The notes under the pieces: model-generated | Database searches by the model: none | What the model was told of the DNA's origin: nothing | Seen by the model: only the letters and a program-made list of their open reading frames with translations | Made by a program: the position numbers and the translations under genes | Part shown: piece after piece, positions 34,914-46,383 of the stretch | Layout: each line of letters opens with the position of its first letter | Position numbering within the stretch: the stretch's first letter is position 1 | NCBI GenBank assembly: GCA_028752905.1 | Contig: JAQNBH010000012.1 | Location: 23,221,112-23,285,111, forward strand | Length of the DNA stretch: 64,000 nt | From: Cladorhizidae sp. MBARI D1340-BT2 | Lineage: Eukaryota; Porifera; Demospongiae; Poecilosclerida; Cladorhizidae | Direction of reading: 5' to 3'

Positions 34914-36693
34914 CACTCACCGCCATAAGCGCCTACAGGCGCGAACTCGACATCGCTCGCGTACGGGAACGAGATACAGATTAAATTTTTTTACCAGGGG
35001 TTGCGCGAAGGATATCTCTAAACCAGGGATTCTCAACCGTTGCTCCATCATTTACCCCCTCAGCCAGATGTATTTCAGCCAGATGTATTTCACCCCCTTA
35101 CTCCCATACAAAAAATGAATAGCCATCATAAAGGCACAGAAAAGTAAGAAACACATTTATTATCTAGGTTTTGCATAAAATATAGTAATATATTTTGATA
35201 AAGAAAGAAATTATATAGTCCATTCGTATCAAAAAAATAAAATAATAAAACAGAAAACCAGAAGCATTATCAGTGGGAATACTGCTGATTCATTGAATCA
35301 ACCAGTTTATTTATTCGAGGAGCTGTTGATGACAACGCTACTCTCATATCGTCATCAATTTTCATGCGCTTCCTGGCGTTTGTCTTCATTGCTGCTAAAT
35401 TTGAGAACCCTGATTCACATAAGTATTAGTGACAAAAGGAAGAAACACTTGGAAGGCACGCTGAGTAAGAAGTGGGAATGAATCTGTGAGTTTTATCCAA
35501 AAATCAATACCAACCTTTTCAAATTCTTCTCTAAGATTAGCAGAGGATTGAAGATCAATCAGCTCATCTTTTGCTGGGTCGTCATCTTTCGTTTCTGACA
35601 GGTCAGTAGTAAAAGGTCTTATTATCCATCTCTCTGTAGGAATCATGTCTTTTGAAAAGTAGCCAGTGAAGTTTTCCTTCAAGATTTTCAAATGATCTGT
35701 GATGTCTTCATTTATCTCAGGTAACACACTTGGTCTTCCACTAATGACCTCATCCAAGTTTGGAAAATTTGCCAAGTTACTTTGATGAACTCTTCTTGCC
35801 CATAAGTCCATGTTTGCCTGCAATGCTGTTATCTTTTCACTTGCTTCAACAATGGTTACTGATGTTCCCTGGAGTTGTTTGTTGACTTGGTTAAGATGGG
35901 TAAATATATCTGAGAGGTATATATTATATTCCCTAAACAGGCAATGAACTTGGGATCAGCAAAATTTTCACACAGCTTTGAATCCCGGTCATGAAGAAAA
36001 ATCTCTACCTCAGTTACGGAGCTCAAACACACGATTAAGAATAAGTCCACATGGAAGCCACCTCATTTCAGTATGAAGCAAAAGAGTTGAATGCTCAGAA
36101 CCCATCTCATCACAAAAAGCTTTGAACAAACGGTGATTCAGTGCTTGGGCACGAATAAAATTAACAGCCTCGGCAACTTTATGAAAAACCATTTTCAGAT
36201 TCAGCCAATGCATGTTTGTGAAGAATACAATGTGTTATTATCACATTGGGTGCCTTTTGCTTCACAAGTGCAAGTGAAGCCTGATCTCACTCTCATCATG
36301 GCTGGGGCTCCATCAGTACAGATTGAACCAACAATGTCTCATGTGAGATTGTTCCTTTCAGAGAAGTCTTGTGTTTTCTAGTAGCCTTTGTGAGATGTTC
36401 ACAGAAGAGAAATTCATTCTTCAGTTCTTTTCCACATATGTAACGGACAAAAACAAGAAGTTGTGACAAATTTGCAACATCACAGTTCATCAAGTTGCAA
36501 AGAAATTTTTGCTGGGCTAGATTTGATCTGCTCAATAACTTGTTGACAAATATCTTGAGACATTTCAATAATATATACAGTGGTAGAATTATTTACCTCA
36601 TTTTTTATCCCCAGGGGGTAAATTTACCAGAATCCCGGTAAAAATACAATCAAAGAAAAATTCCAGGTAGCACGTGATTCCGAAGTCACGGCA
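34914..36693. mobile_element. piggyBac-like left part with hAT, unit 3
   Basis: TTAA at 34910-34913, left end CACTCACCGCCATAAGCGCC, then the ZBED5-like hAT on the minus strand from its terminus at 35024 to about 36640. The right end is replaced by gypsy sequence at 36693. Transposase segments are the same as at 29252-30861, with one extra base in the LRN/TEVEIF region that breaks the frame near 36010. Confidence 0.75.
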
Positions 36694-37450
36694 TGCAAAT
36701 AAAATTCCATCAATGTGTTGATCCCAATCGTTTTGATCACAATTTACTTGCTTTAGTAATGCTCTTTGCAAACTTTGATTGAAATACTTTACGACACTGT
36801 TACTCTGAGTGTGATAAGCAGAAGTCACTTTGTGATGAACCTTATTAATTGAGAAAGACTTGGATTCACTTTCTAAACAAACTCCCATCCTTAATAGGAA
36901 ATAAATGATTTTAGACACACAAATCTAAAATGAATGGCTTTCAATATGAACTTGTTCATACATAATTTGTATATTTTTATAACATGTCACTTAAAACAAA
37001 AAACTGGCCAGTGTTTCTGGCCAGTTATCCTTCGGCTTTCTTCTGGCCACTCAAAGAAAAAATAATCCACAAGAGTAATAATGTATCGGTAGCCATTCAG
37101 GGTAACTGGAATTGGGCCAATTAAGTCAATACCAATCTCAAAATATCATAGTAACTTCATTGTGTCAGTTAAACACTACAATTTCAGTGCATGTGATGTA
37201 CCTCTTGCCATACTTCAGGTTTTACAGGAATCGGGTCTAGGCAGTATTGGCTTTGACGAATTTTGCATCATTGCATCTCTGACAAATATCACTTCTGATG
37301 TATTCATGAATGTCTGAAGTCATAGAAACCCAATAAAATCGACTACAAATTCTCTCCATCATTTTATTCCATCCCAAATGTCCTCGTATCACTTTAAAAA
37401 AACCCGAGTTCAGCTTTCCCCAACCCCCCACCCCCCTCAGCATAAATTAT
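36694..37450 (-). mobile_element. Ty3/gypsy integrase remnant
   Basis: Minus-strand translation, with many stops, shows the zinc-binding arm (GHLGWNKMMERICSRFYW, then CQRCNDAKFVK; 37380-37250) and, after degraded core sequence, the segment with SAYHTQSNSVVKYFNQSLQ and DWDQHIDGILFA (36840-36700), the last catalytic Glu region, here changed. This is the order of a Ty3/gypsy-type integrase. It is cut off at 36693 by the junction with tandem unit 3. Confidence 0.7.
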
Positions 37451-38559
37451 TATAGAGCCACTTGCTGATGCTCAACTATTTGGATGTGTGTGCTATAATT
37501 TTACTATGTTTTTCATAGTCATTTACAGAACTCATAATGCTACAGGCATATTCAATTATAGTGTGGTAACTCTCCATTGACTACCTTCTTCCACCACTCT
37601 GTTTTCCCAGCTTCAGCCATACTATTTCAGCATGAGGGCAATTCTATTCTATAAACTCTGCCACACCGGTATCACAGGACAACAGATCCTGGGGGTGGGA
37701 GACTATATCTCCTAGGTTTTTTGTCAGTCTGGGTGGGATATATTATCTCGAGGGGGGGGGGGAGGACAGAATATCCTCTGACACCCTGGTGTGGGTCTTG
37801 TGTCTGCCCTTCCCCTTTCCTGTCTTGTGTCCACCCCCTCCCTTGCTTTATGGTGGCTTATTCCAAGGCTTATTTATTATTACATCTCACAACTCACATT
37901 GACAAAGAAATCATTCACAAACCTTGAGCATAATTATTAATCCAAAGACACTGACCGAGAAGCACAAATGTAACACAGATTCGCAGAATGCTGTCAAAAG
38001 CTAAGCATTGACAAGGATAAACTCAGACTGGCACATGTCGGCATGTGGTGTGAAAACTTGTAGGAATGCTTGTCCTCAAGTGCACCGTCATCAAACTTTG
38101 GTAATACGAGACTGGGATAATCTGAGACTGACTCAACGTCAAACATTTCCCAAAGTGGGTGATACTGTTTTACTCTTCCTTCCTGTTGGCATCAGGACAA
38201 TCTAAATAGGAGATGGCAGAATGACCAAATAATTATGGCACTTCTTCTGAATGTGACAATGTTATTGGCTTTTCGTTGTTTCCTAAAATTCCTTAACATT
38301 TTAATTACTAGCATCACCATAGATTAACAGTTATTTCACATTTCTGCCACTAACAAGATCGTTAAAAATATTCCAGATGTGAGAGCAGGAAAAATATGAC
38401 AGGTCCAAAAACTCAACGAGATTTTAGGATCACTGAGATAAAGACTAAGAAAAATAGTTGTAGTTGTCAGCATTAGTAGGAAAAACTTTGGCTGAGGTGA
38501 GTCCTTCAGATGCAAGGAAACTTTGAAGTCCCTAACTCACCTCAAAATAATTCAGCAAA
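37451..38559. other. Spacer between gypsy fragments
   Basis: No recognisable RT or RNase H, although these would be expected between protease and integrase. G-rich run at about 37751-37761. A plus-strand frame at 38008-38205 with FPKVGDTVLLFLP is faintly like a gypsy integrase C-terminus, but the evidence is weak. Confidence 0.35.
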
Positions 38560-38960
38560 TTTCTGCATCAGATCTTCCAGCGAGGAACTCTGCATTATGA
38601 AAATTTGAGACCGATTGAGACATAATTGGCTGAAACAATCCCTGCCTAATGGACTCGGGTCTCCATCGACCTCATTTACTGTCAGTTTCTACACTTGGTT
38701 ACCATACTCCACAGTGACATCACGCTGAACCAGAACAGATAGATTCTTTTTTGTGAAATTTTTTTAAATCTGGATCTCAGAGTTTTAGGGTGTCTGGAAA
38801 ATATAACTTCCATTTGACAATAGAATAATTGACACACCAGCTCCAGTGTCAACTTCCATAGGATTTTGTTTTCCTTCCATAGCCATGGTCACTACTACCC
38901 ATTTTGGGGTGGATTACCAGGTACAAACCCATTCTGTTTTCCTCTACCCCAGAACTGTTA
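38560..38960 (-). mobile_element. Ty3/gypsy protease remnant
   Basis: Minus-strand reading gives NPMEVDTGAGVSII, where DTGA is the catalytic box of a retropepsin. This is followed by VTVEYGNQV, then SPLGRDCFSQL (the LGRDWL-like end of the protease) and a linker ending near ELGT. Two or more stops are present. Same orientation as the integrase fragment, so they are probably parts of one decayed element. LTRs not identified. Confidence 0.65.
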
Positions 38961-39519
38961 CTCTTTCACAATGATGACAAAATGTTTCAAAATGTTCCGC
39001 CACTGATTTGCATAAATAATGACTTTGACTGACTCCTTGATGTTGAGAGCATCGTTGGTTTGGAATTACCTGCTTGCATGCTTTTGATATCCTCCTTTGT
39101 TTGCTGTGAAGTTTTTAGGAGCTACACATGAAATATTGAGCTGAGTCAGCAAGAAAGTGAGTTTTGTCCCATCAAATGTTCAGTTTGTTTCCACAGAACT
39201 TTGCCTCTTGTGACAATAATTAACAGAGAAAGCTTCAGTTAAAACATAATATGTGACAGTCCACAGGAAAAGGGACGATTTGGGCTAAATGTGAAGTTTT
39301 TAGTTCATACTCAGAAATGGTGCACTGATGCATTATAAAACATGTGGTAAAGGTTTCATTTTCATATTGTACATAATTATAGAGTTATGGTTAAAAAACG
39401 TACTTCCTGTTTACTTCCTCATAGACAGGAAGTGTAACTAATTTCTTGTACTTGGGCATGTGCGCTTTGTATATCCTTGTTGTTTGCAAACACCACATGT
39501 TACTATGCGTCTCTTTTTT
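38961..39519. other. Intergenic, no gene recognised
   Basis: May hold gag remains of the gypsy element on the minus strand, but no clear zinc knuckle was seen. Confidence 0.35.
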
Positions 39520-40535
39520 TTAACATGGTTGATTTTCTCCAACTTCATCATCAGAATTATGAGGAATCAGATCTGAATTCTTGGGAGCACTTGGCCGAGG
39601 GCAAGTTAAATCTTTTGACAAATTGGTCTTGCAGTGAGGGCGTATTTGCTCAAACAAATACCACTGCCGTTTCAAATCCAAGCCAGGTATTGTTTTTTCA
39701 GTAGGCATCGAATCAAGATTTATCAGACTGATTCCCGGTTTTAGAATTGGTAGCCGTTGCTCTGCACTGTCAGAATATTCTTTCAGGCGAATCTCCCCAT
39801 AAAAATCATGAGCTGCTTTGAAGTTGTGGAAGGATGTTACATTTGGAATTTGTTTAAAAAACTGACTGAGGAATGATGTCCAGTTGTAAAAGTGAACCAG
39901 GCGATGTCCATTGGAGTCGCATATCAGCTGAGGAATGTTTTGTCCCTTCAATGAAGATTGCTTTACCAATGTAGCAATTCCTTGGATTGTATCAACAGAA
40001 GAATGCCTGTAGAGTTTCTTGAACAAGCCCAAAAAACGATCAGGAGAAAACTTAGTATGACCAGTCAGCATGAACGATAATTCAACACTTAAATCTCGTT
40101 TTGTCATGGTGCGCCAGACAAGGTATTGCATGTTACAATTGTTTTTGTTCTGTCCGACACAATTATCTGTTTGAAGGAGGACATCAGACGCTCCAGAACC
40201 ATAATTCTCCAAGTAATGGTGCACAAGACTAATAACACAATCAGCACCCTTTCCAGGGTTTTCTTCTTCATTTATGAGGTAGTTTACTTGAACGTTAGTG
40301 CAGTCATTACATACTCCAAACACCCCACACTTCTTAACATGCTTGGGGCTTTTTCAGGTGATAGTGAAATAACAACTGGATGTAAGATGCACCAGCTAGC
40401 AAGTGTCAAATAGAAAGCCACATGACGTGCGCATGAGCCATGAATAACAACTTTTTTCACTTGGTTCTTATATATGCCGAACATGCAGTCAAACAGTAGG
40501 GGGAGAAACTGGTTCTGGTTATGTGTATGTTCCAT
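39520..40535 (-). pseudogene. DUF7869-type transposon protein
   Basis: Two overlapping minus-strand frames (40535-40284 and 40323-39520) form one protein with a frame change near 40300. Recognisable blocks are VVIHGSCARHVAFYLTLASW, CGVFGVCNDC, QVNYLINEEENPGKGADCVI, LQTDNCVGQNKNN (acidic, RNase H-like core), VELSFMLTGHTKFSPDRFLG and LDLKRQWYLFEQIRPHC near the C-terminus. This protein type is repetitive in sponges, cnidarians and other invertebrates and is probably a transposase-like protein. The 803-bp main frame is open, so it is a relatively young copy. Truncated relatives lie at 51990-52230 and 61850-62190. Confidence 0.65.
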
Positions 40536-40799
40536 TTTGCCAGTGTAGAAGGATCATTAGTCAAGTCAGATAGCTAGGGAGCTATATTATAAGAATTTTG
40601 CAAAAGAATTCTTAGCTTTAGCTAAATCAGGTGTTACATTGCTAGATTGCATTGCTAGACCTAGCCTAGATGCTAACCAAAGGTGTAGTTTGGTTCTGAT
40701 GATGTCATAATGATGATGTGTTCCTAATACTGTTTCGGCGCTCTCAGTTTAGCTTCTCAATCGTGTCACTAAAAAATATTGAAACACGGAATCCTTTAC

Positions 40800-41719
40800 A
40801 ATTTTGAGGACCTAAAAATGACTAGGTAACAAGAAATCTCGCAGAAGCCATTTTTCTAGTGACAGGCGGCACTCTTGACTTGCCTGTAGATAACTCTAGT
40901 GGGGGAGAAGATAGTCACTTATTTTCATACTTGGGTTGACCTTTTTGTGAACGTGGAGCCTTGGAAAAGATGACCACAACAGTCGTATGGAGCTTAGCGC
41001 TATAGCAGTCTTTGTTTCTGACGAGGAAGTCATGAGATAAGAAGACTTCTTAGGTTTGTGAATTGGATCTAACTGTAGTATTAGCCTGTTAGTTTTCTAA
41101 AGGCTATGGCCATTAATCACTGGTAATGCCTTGGCTAGCTAGCTTCGTATATCCTGGGAGTTAACTCTATTTGATAGATGCTGCTTTTGGAGAACTAATC
41201 TCTCTTTTGCCTCCTTTTCCTCCATCTCTGAAAACTTAATTATATATGTAAAAATATAAATGTTGTGTTGTGGACATTATTATACATGTTTCCTTGTCTC
41301 CAATACCTTAGCGCTAAAAAACAATGATTGCTGTAAGCAATCTGCATTATATGCAAAAAGAACTATGTTGGTAATCATAGTTTGTGGTCAGTGTGGGCTC
41401 ACAAAAAAATGTTATCACTGTCCCATTATATGGTTGCTTTCTAGGGACTTAAAGTAAATTTCTGACTTAGTATTAATGATTAACTGGAGCTTCTTAGATT
41501 TTGTATTTTTATAACCCAACAATCTGGAGAGGGTAAGTATGATATCATGGCTTATAAAGCATCCTATTAGCTCTCAGTCATGTGCGCAGTACTAAACCCT
41601 TCCAGTGGTTAATAATGTCATAAATTTCAACAATCCACATCCAGAAGCAATATACAGCAATGGATATCAAAGATAAGATGGCACATTTTTCAATTTCGTA
41701 TCATAAATGCATGGGTCAT
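40800..41719 (+). repeat. Unclassified module, empty for piggyBac
   Basis: Shortened, diverged and inverted relative of the module at 20859-22475. It starts with an MTR/T..NLAEAIF-like segment and a degraded MEKMTTT segment near 40965. It ends at GGTCAT followed by a single TTAA (41720-41723), with no piggyBac element. Confidence 0.6.
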
Positions 41720-41723
41720 TTAA

Positions 41724-42095
41724 AGAGCGAACAGAAGCCGATCATGTTTGGTCACCTTCTTCAAGCAAGTTGATGCTAGATTTGCAGGTACTATATCTTG
41801 AATGGTAGATAATAGCTACCTTAGCAATAGACCTGGATATTGGTATGCTCATTATTTCAACTCGGTCTTTGCCCACCCACACACACTTATACCAGCTATG
41901 TTAGTTATAAAGTAGTCCATATATCTATATTGCACAGAAAATTTATAGTCAAATCATTAAAGAGATTCTTGTAGAAGTTCAGTTGAGGAGTAGTGGAAGG
42001 TTTTAGAGAATACGCAATTCAAACTTTGATCAGATTATAATACGTGTAACATCCAACAATCCTTAGTGGCATCAATCCCACCCAAACATATATAT
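41724..42095 (-). repeat. M35 3' flank
   Basis: Equivalent to 56328-56690 and, inverted, to 28790-29137. It continues after the inserted element at 43285-43385. Confidence 0.7.
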
Positions 42096-43284
42096 GAAGG
42101 GCCGAGAACCAGAGTCATGTAACCCTTACAACCTTACTTTTATGATACAAGCTGTCAAAGTTCATGGTTCGTAATAAAATCGTAGGTCATATTTATGATA
42201 TCCAAATATGATAGAACTTTAAGTATGTTTAACAAAAACTATTGGGCACAAAAAAGAAACAACAACTTATTTTTTAGCTGTTTGTCATTGAGCGTACGAT
42301 TTAACATTAGTCAGACTCGCTTGCTGCCTCACCAGATTGAAGTTTCTTATAGAAATCATGATATACTGGTGGGACAAACTGTAGTACAACCATTAGGTCA
42401 TCCACTTTCTTCTTATTCACCATCCTGCCATTAGGGTAGAGTTGTGGAAAGGGAGTATTGATAAAGCTAACAGGCTGTCCTTTTGTCTTTTTCATGATAT
42501 CAACAACTTTCCATGGTTCAATGTCATTATGAGAGTATCGAAAATGAAACTGCATGGGCTAATCTTTCTGAACTTGAATCCATTTCATTTTTCTTTGTTA
42601 TCACATGTATTTTTTTCCCGATTCATGATGCACTTCTTGAGTCCATCAAGAGAAACAAAGTCCTTCCCTTCCATTATACACAAAGTGAAATGATTGTTTT
42701 GTCGTGCAGTACGAATCAAGCTATACCAATGATGTGGCACATATAAATGCTGCCATTTTCTCCTTGCTGTCTCTATGCTGCCAAAATCTCTATCATTAGG
42801 CAAAAATTAGTGTCCTGATACCATAAAATTGTGGTCAATTTTGGTGAAAGGAAAGTCAGGACAACGCTGGAGTAAGACTATCACTATTTTCTTTTGAGAA
42901 GCATTCACATACTCCTGACCACTGTTTCTGAAACACTTCCTCTTGGTCCTCTCCGACATAGATGTCTCTAAAAGGCTTTCTGTACCAGTAGCAGATAAAG
43001 GACCAGGAGAACTCATAGCTAACAAGTTAAAAAAAGTCTGTACCAGTGGTCTATAGTATTAGCACTGTACAATTGTATCACATGACTTGAGGGTTACATC
43101 ACTTTGGCACAAGAAGTTCAGCCACTTCCTGTGAGGGGTAATTTCTTTTTGGTAATAACACTGCAACAGTTTACACAATCACTACCGAAACAGGGTACTT
43201 ATTATTATACTGATGTGTACAACAGTAATCAGGTAAAAAATTGAATTTTTTGGTGGGTTACATGACTCTGGTTCTGAGCCCTTC
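42096..43284 (-). mobile_element. 1.19-kb transposon with 30-bp terminal inverted repeats
   Basis: The ends at 42096-42125 and 43255-43284 are inverted repeats of 30 bp with two mismatches, each starting GAAGGGC and ending CATGTAACCC. They lie in a TA-rich target, with ATATAT on both sides. The equivalent flank at about 56690 lacks the insertion. Inside, the minus strand encodes pieces of a second DUF7869-like protein: KIDHNFMVSGH (43025-42807), FLPNDRDFGSIETARRKWQH (42803-42585) and, after a stop, RYSHNDIEPWKVVDI with LQFVPPVYHDFYKKLQSG (42555-42307). The N-terminal and core parts are missing, so it is a deletion derivative. Confidence 0.75.
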
Positions 43285-43817
43285 ATATATACAATGCTCT
43301 ACTTTGCTATCACATTTCAATAATGATTAGAATTTATACTGGTACACATCACAGAACAACAGCAATAGCACATAGTATTATCAATTTACTGAGATAAGGA
43401 TTCAGAGAAACAGTTGTAGTTGTCAGCATTACGTATTGCCAGATCGGGTCGAGATCTGGCCAATGCCTCACAATTGGTTAAGCCGTAGGCAATATCTTCA
43501 GTGAATGCTACCGCATGCGACAATTCGTGAATAATAGTTCCTACTTTAGTAAAGGGGCCTCGTACCTCTGCAGCATAGCGGTAGAGCGAACACAAATATA
43601 TTGTGTTGCTTCCGTGGAACGTGTAAGCAACGATTCCAGAACCTTTTGCACAGTGTTCTCCATCAAAGTAGAAAGTGAATGTTTTTCTCTCCATAGCTAG
43701 CTTGATATTGAAATAGGTACCTCGTACAGTATTCACAGGTGTGCACAGCATTACTATGTTGGGGGGGAGAAACATAGCTACAATTGCATTGCATGCAATA
43801 GCTAGCCATTCTACAAG

Positions 43818-46383
43818 CAGGGGTGGCTTAGCAGGGTGGGATGGCCCACCCAACTTTTTTCAAAAATATATATATAAATATATAGCTAGTTGCCTGCTAT
43901 ATGTAAGAGAAAGTCTATTGTTTGGTCACTACATAGCGTCCAAACAATAGATTGTCTGTTAAGTGATCAGTAGACACCACAGTCAGTACAGTATGTAATT
44001 TTCAATTAGCTGTATAGCTACACTATAGTTCAAAGGTCAACAGGCTATTGACCTTTCAACTGAAGTAGAGCCAGCTGGATTGATGGCTGTTAGCGAGTGC
44101 ATTGAACCTTTTCATCCAGGGAAAAAGTTCAATTTCCGCATGAAGAAGTATGGATCAAGGTCGAGATCTTATCAAGCACTGGTTTCAGAATTACCCATTT
44201 CTTCACTATGATATAGAGAAGGACGCCATTTTTCGTCATGCTTGTACAAAGGCAGTGGCTCAAAAGAAGATTTTGGCTTCAAAAAGACCAGTTAGTGCCT
44301 TTGCAAGTATATTCTATAGTTAGCAAGTTAGCTATAAATATATATTTACATCTACCATATCTTATTTTATATAGATATCAGCTGGCTTTTCCAATTGGAA
44401 AGATGGAATATCTAAAACCATGAGCCTGAGCATGTGAAGCCCTTTTTATCTTACCAACCCAAGCTAAGAGCATCGATGAACTGCTTGACATCGGTCATGC
44501 CAGTAAAACACCTGGAAATCGTCAGATATTGAAAACAATTTTAGAAAACATACATAGGCAAGGTATTCCCCTGGGGAAATGGGAAGAACTGATAGCAAAG
44601 AATTAAAGTCAGATTTTATGCATAACATCTCTAAATGGCTCGTCAAAATGATACGTTCATTTCTAAAGACATACAGAATGAAATTATAACACTAATTGCA
44701 CATAGTGTTCTTCGTAATATAGCAGCTAATTTGCAGCAAGCAGATTTTTACGTTATTATGTCTGATGAAGCAACTAATGCATCAAACAATGAACAGCTAG
44801 TTTTGGTTTTCCATTGGGTAGACAATAACCTTGATGTACATGAAGAACTTTTAGGTTTGTATCAGCTTGACAGTGCAGATGCTACAACCATTTACACAGT
44901 AATCAAGGATGTATTATTAGCCTTGAACTTGGATATACACAAGGTAAGAGGTCAGTGCTATGATGGGGCCAACACCATGTCAGGAGCAAAGGGTGGAGTA
45001 GCAAAGAAAATCAGAGATGATGAGCCCCGTGCTATATATACCCATTGTTATGGGCACGCCTTAAATTTGGCTGCAGGACACACTATGAAAAGATGTAAAT
45101 TGCTAAGGGATTCAATGGATACAACTTATGAATTATGTAAGTTAGTCATATTTTCACCGGAATCTTTAGGAAATTAAAAGAAGAGAATTGGAACCAGACA
45201 CTCCTGGATTGAAGCTACTTTGTCCTACCCATTGGATGGTGCGTGGAGACTCACTCAAGAGTGTACTTGACAATTACACTGTTCTTCAGGAGCTATGGAC
45301 TGTTGTTTATGATCAGTCAAAGGATACTGAAATTAGGGCCCGAATAACTGGAATTTCTTCCCAAATAGATACATTTGATTATTTTTTTGGCATTTCTTTA
45401 GCACAGTTGTTGTTAAGACATTTAGACAATTTAAGCCGTACACTGCAGCACAAGAATCTGTCTGCAACAGAAGGCCAGAAAGTTGCTACAATGGTCAAGC
45501 AAACCTTACAGGGAATGCGTACGGATGATGATAACTTCAAGGGTTTTTGGAAGGTTATCAAAACGAAGGCAATGCAGGTAGATGTTGGTGATCCTGTTCT
45601 TCCACGAAAGAGAAAGCTTCCAAGGCACTATGAAGATGGTGACAGTGGAGGTGATTTTCCATCACACCCTGAAGATTACTACAGGATGATGAAGCTTTGG
45701 ACTTGAGCATACAGTGCATTGAAGACCGTTTTGACCAGCCAGGTTATCAAAATTAGAACAGTTACTCCTCAAAGTATGCCAAGGACATCCTCATGAACAA
45801 GAAGTGGAAGCTGTGAGGAGCCATTATCATGATGATATTCATTATGATGACCTTGAGGTGCAGCTTAAGACACTGTCCAATCAGTTGGGTGAAGACATTT
45901 CATTATCAAGTATAGTTTCATACCTTAAGGGACTATCTGAACCCGCTAACCATCTATTTTCGGACAGTGAAGCTGTTGCTTGTATTGCCAGCAATGAATG
46001 CAACAAGTGAGAGGTCATTTAGTGCCCTTAGACATCTAAAAACCTATCTGAGATCTACAATCTCAACTTTGTCTTAATTACTTTTGTATGTGCATCAGGA
46101 TAGACTGGACAAAATCAACTTTTTAGATATTGGTAGTCAATTCATTGATGCCAATGAACACAGGCATGCAATATTTGGTAGATTTGATTTGAAATGTGTA
46201 ATTTCATAAATCAATTGTGACTCAAACCATGGTAGAACAGTAGTTGAATAGACAAAAATCATGAATTTGCAAACATTTAAAAAATAATTTTTTGCGGCCT
46301 CATCCTCCTTTTGACCCATCCAGCCTTAAAGTGGCTGAGCCACCCCTGGCCCACCCAACCTTAGAGTGGCTGAGCCACCCCTG
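43818..46383 (+). mobile_element. Inner ZMYM1-like hAT element
   Basis: The ends are CAGGGGTGGCTTAGC and, inverted, CAGGGGTGGCTCAGCC. The right end is partly duplicated in tandem (46320-46383). ACAAG flanks both sides (43813-43817, 46384-46388), a possible 5-bp target duplication. The transposase is annotated at 44635-46075. Confidence 0.78.
44635..46075 (+). pseudogene. ZMYM1-like hAT transposase pseudogene
   Basis: Open blocks are 44635-45174 (SKDIQNEIITLIAHSVLRNI, DFYVIMSDEATNASNNEQLV with a catalytic Asp, VRGQCYDGANTMSGAKGGVA with a second Asp region, YTHCYGHALNLAA) and 45188-45706 (LKLLCPTHWMVRGDSLKSVL, LPRKRKLPRHYE, DYYRMM). A frameshift follows, then 45804-46010 and finally NATSERSFSALRHLKTYLRS in another frame (about 46000-46070), the dimerisation core. 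The N-terminal zinc finger region (44040-44630) is recognisable but full of stops. The domain order is complete, but at least three frame breaks make it inactive. Confidence 0.82.

Larger units (their letters stand above)
30915..36693. repeat. Tandem unit 3 (about 5.78 kb)
   Basis: Third direct copy. It has a shorter proline/threonine-rich repeat (one fewer imperfect unit near 32340) and a small deletion near 32690. It ends at 36693, where the shared GTCACGGCA runs into Ty3/gypsy sequence instead of a fourth unit. Confidence 0.92.

Noticed and set aside
38008..38205. Plus-strand gypsy integrase C-terminus (FPKVGDTVLLFLP)
   Set aside because: Too short and on the opposite strand to the nearby integrase and protease fragments; mentioned only as a weak similarity.
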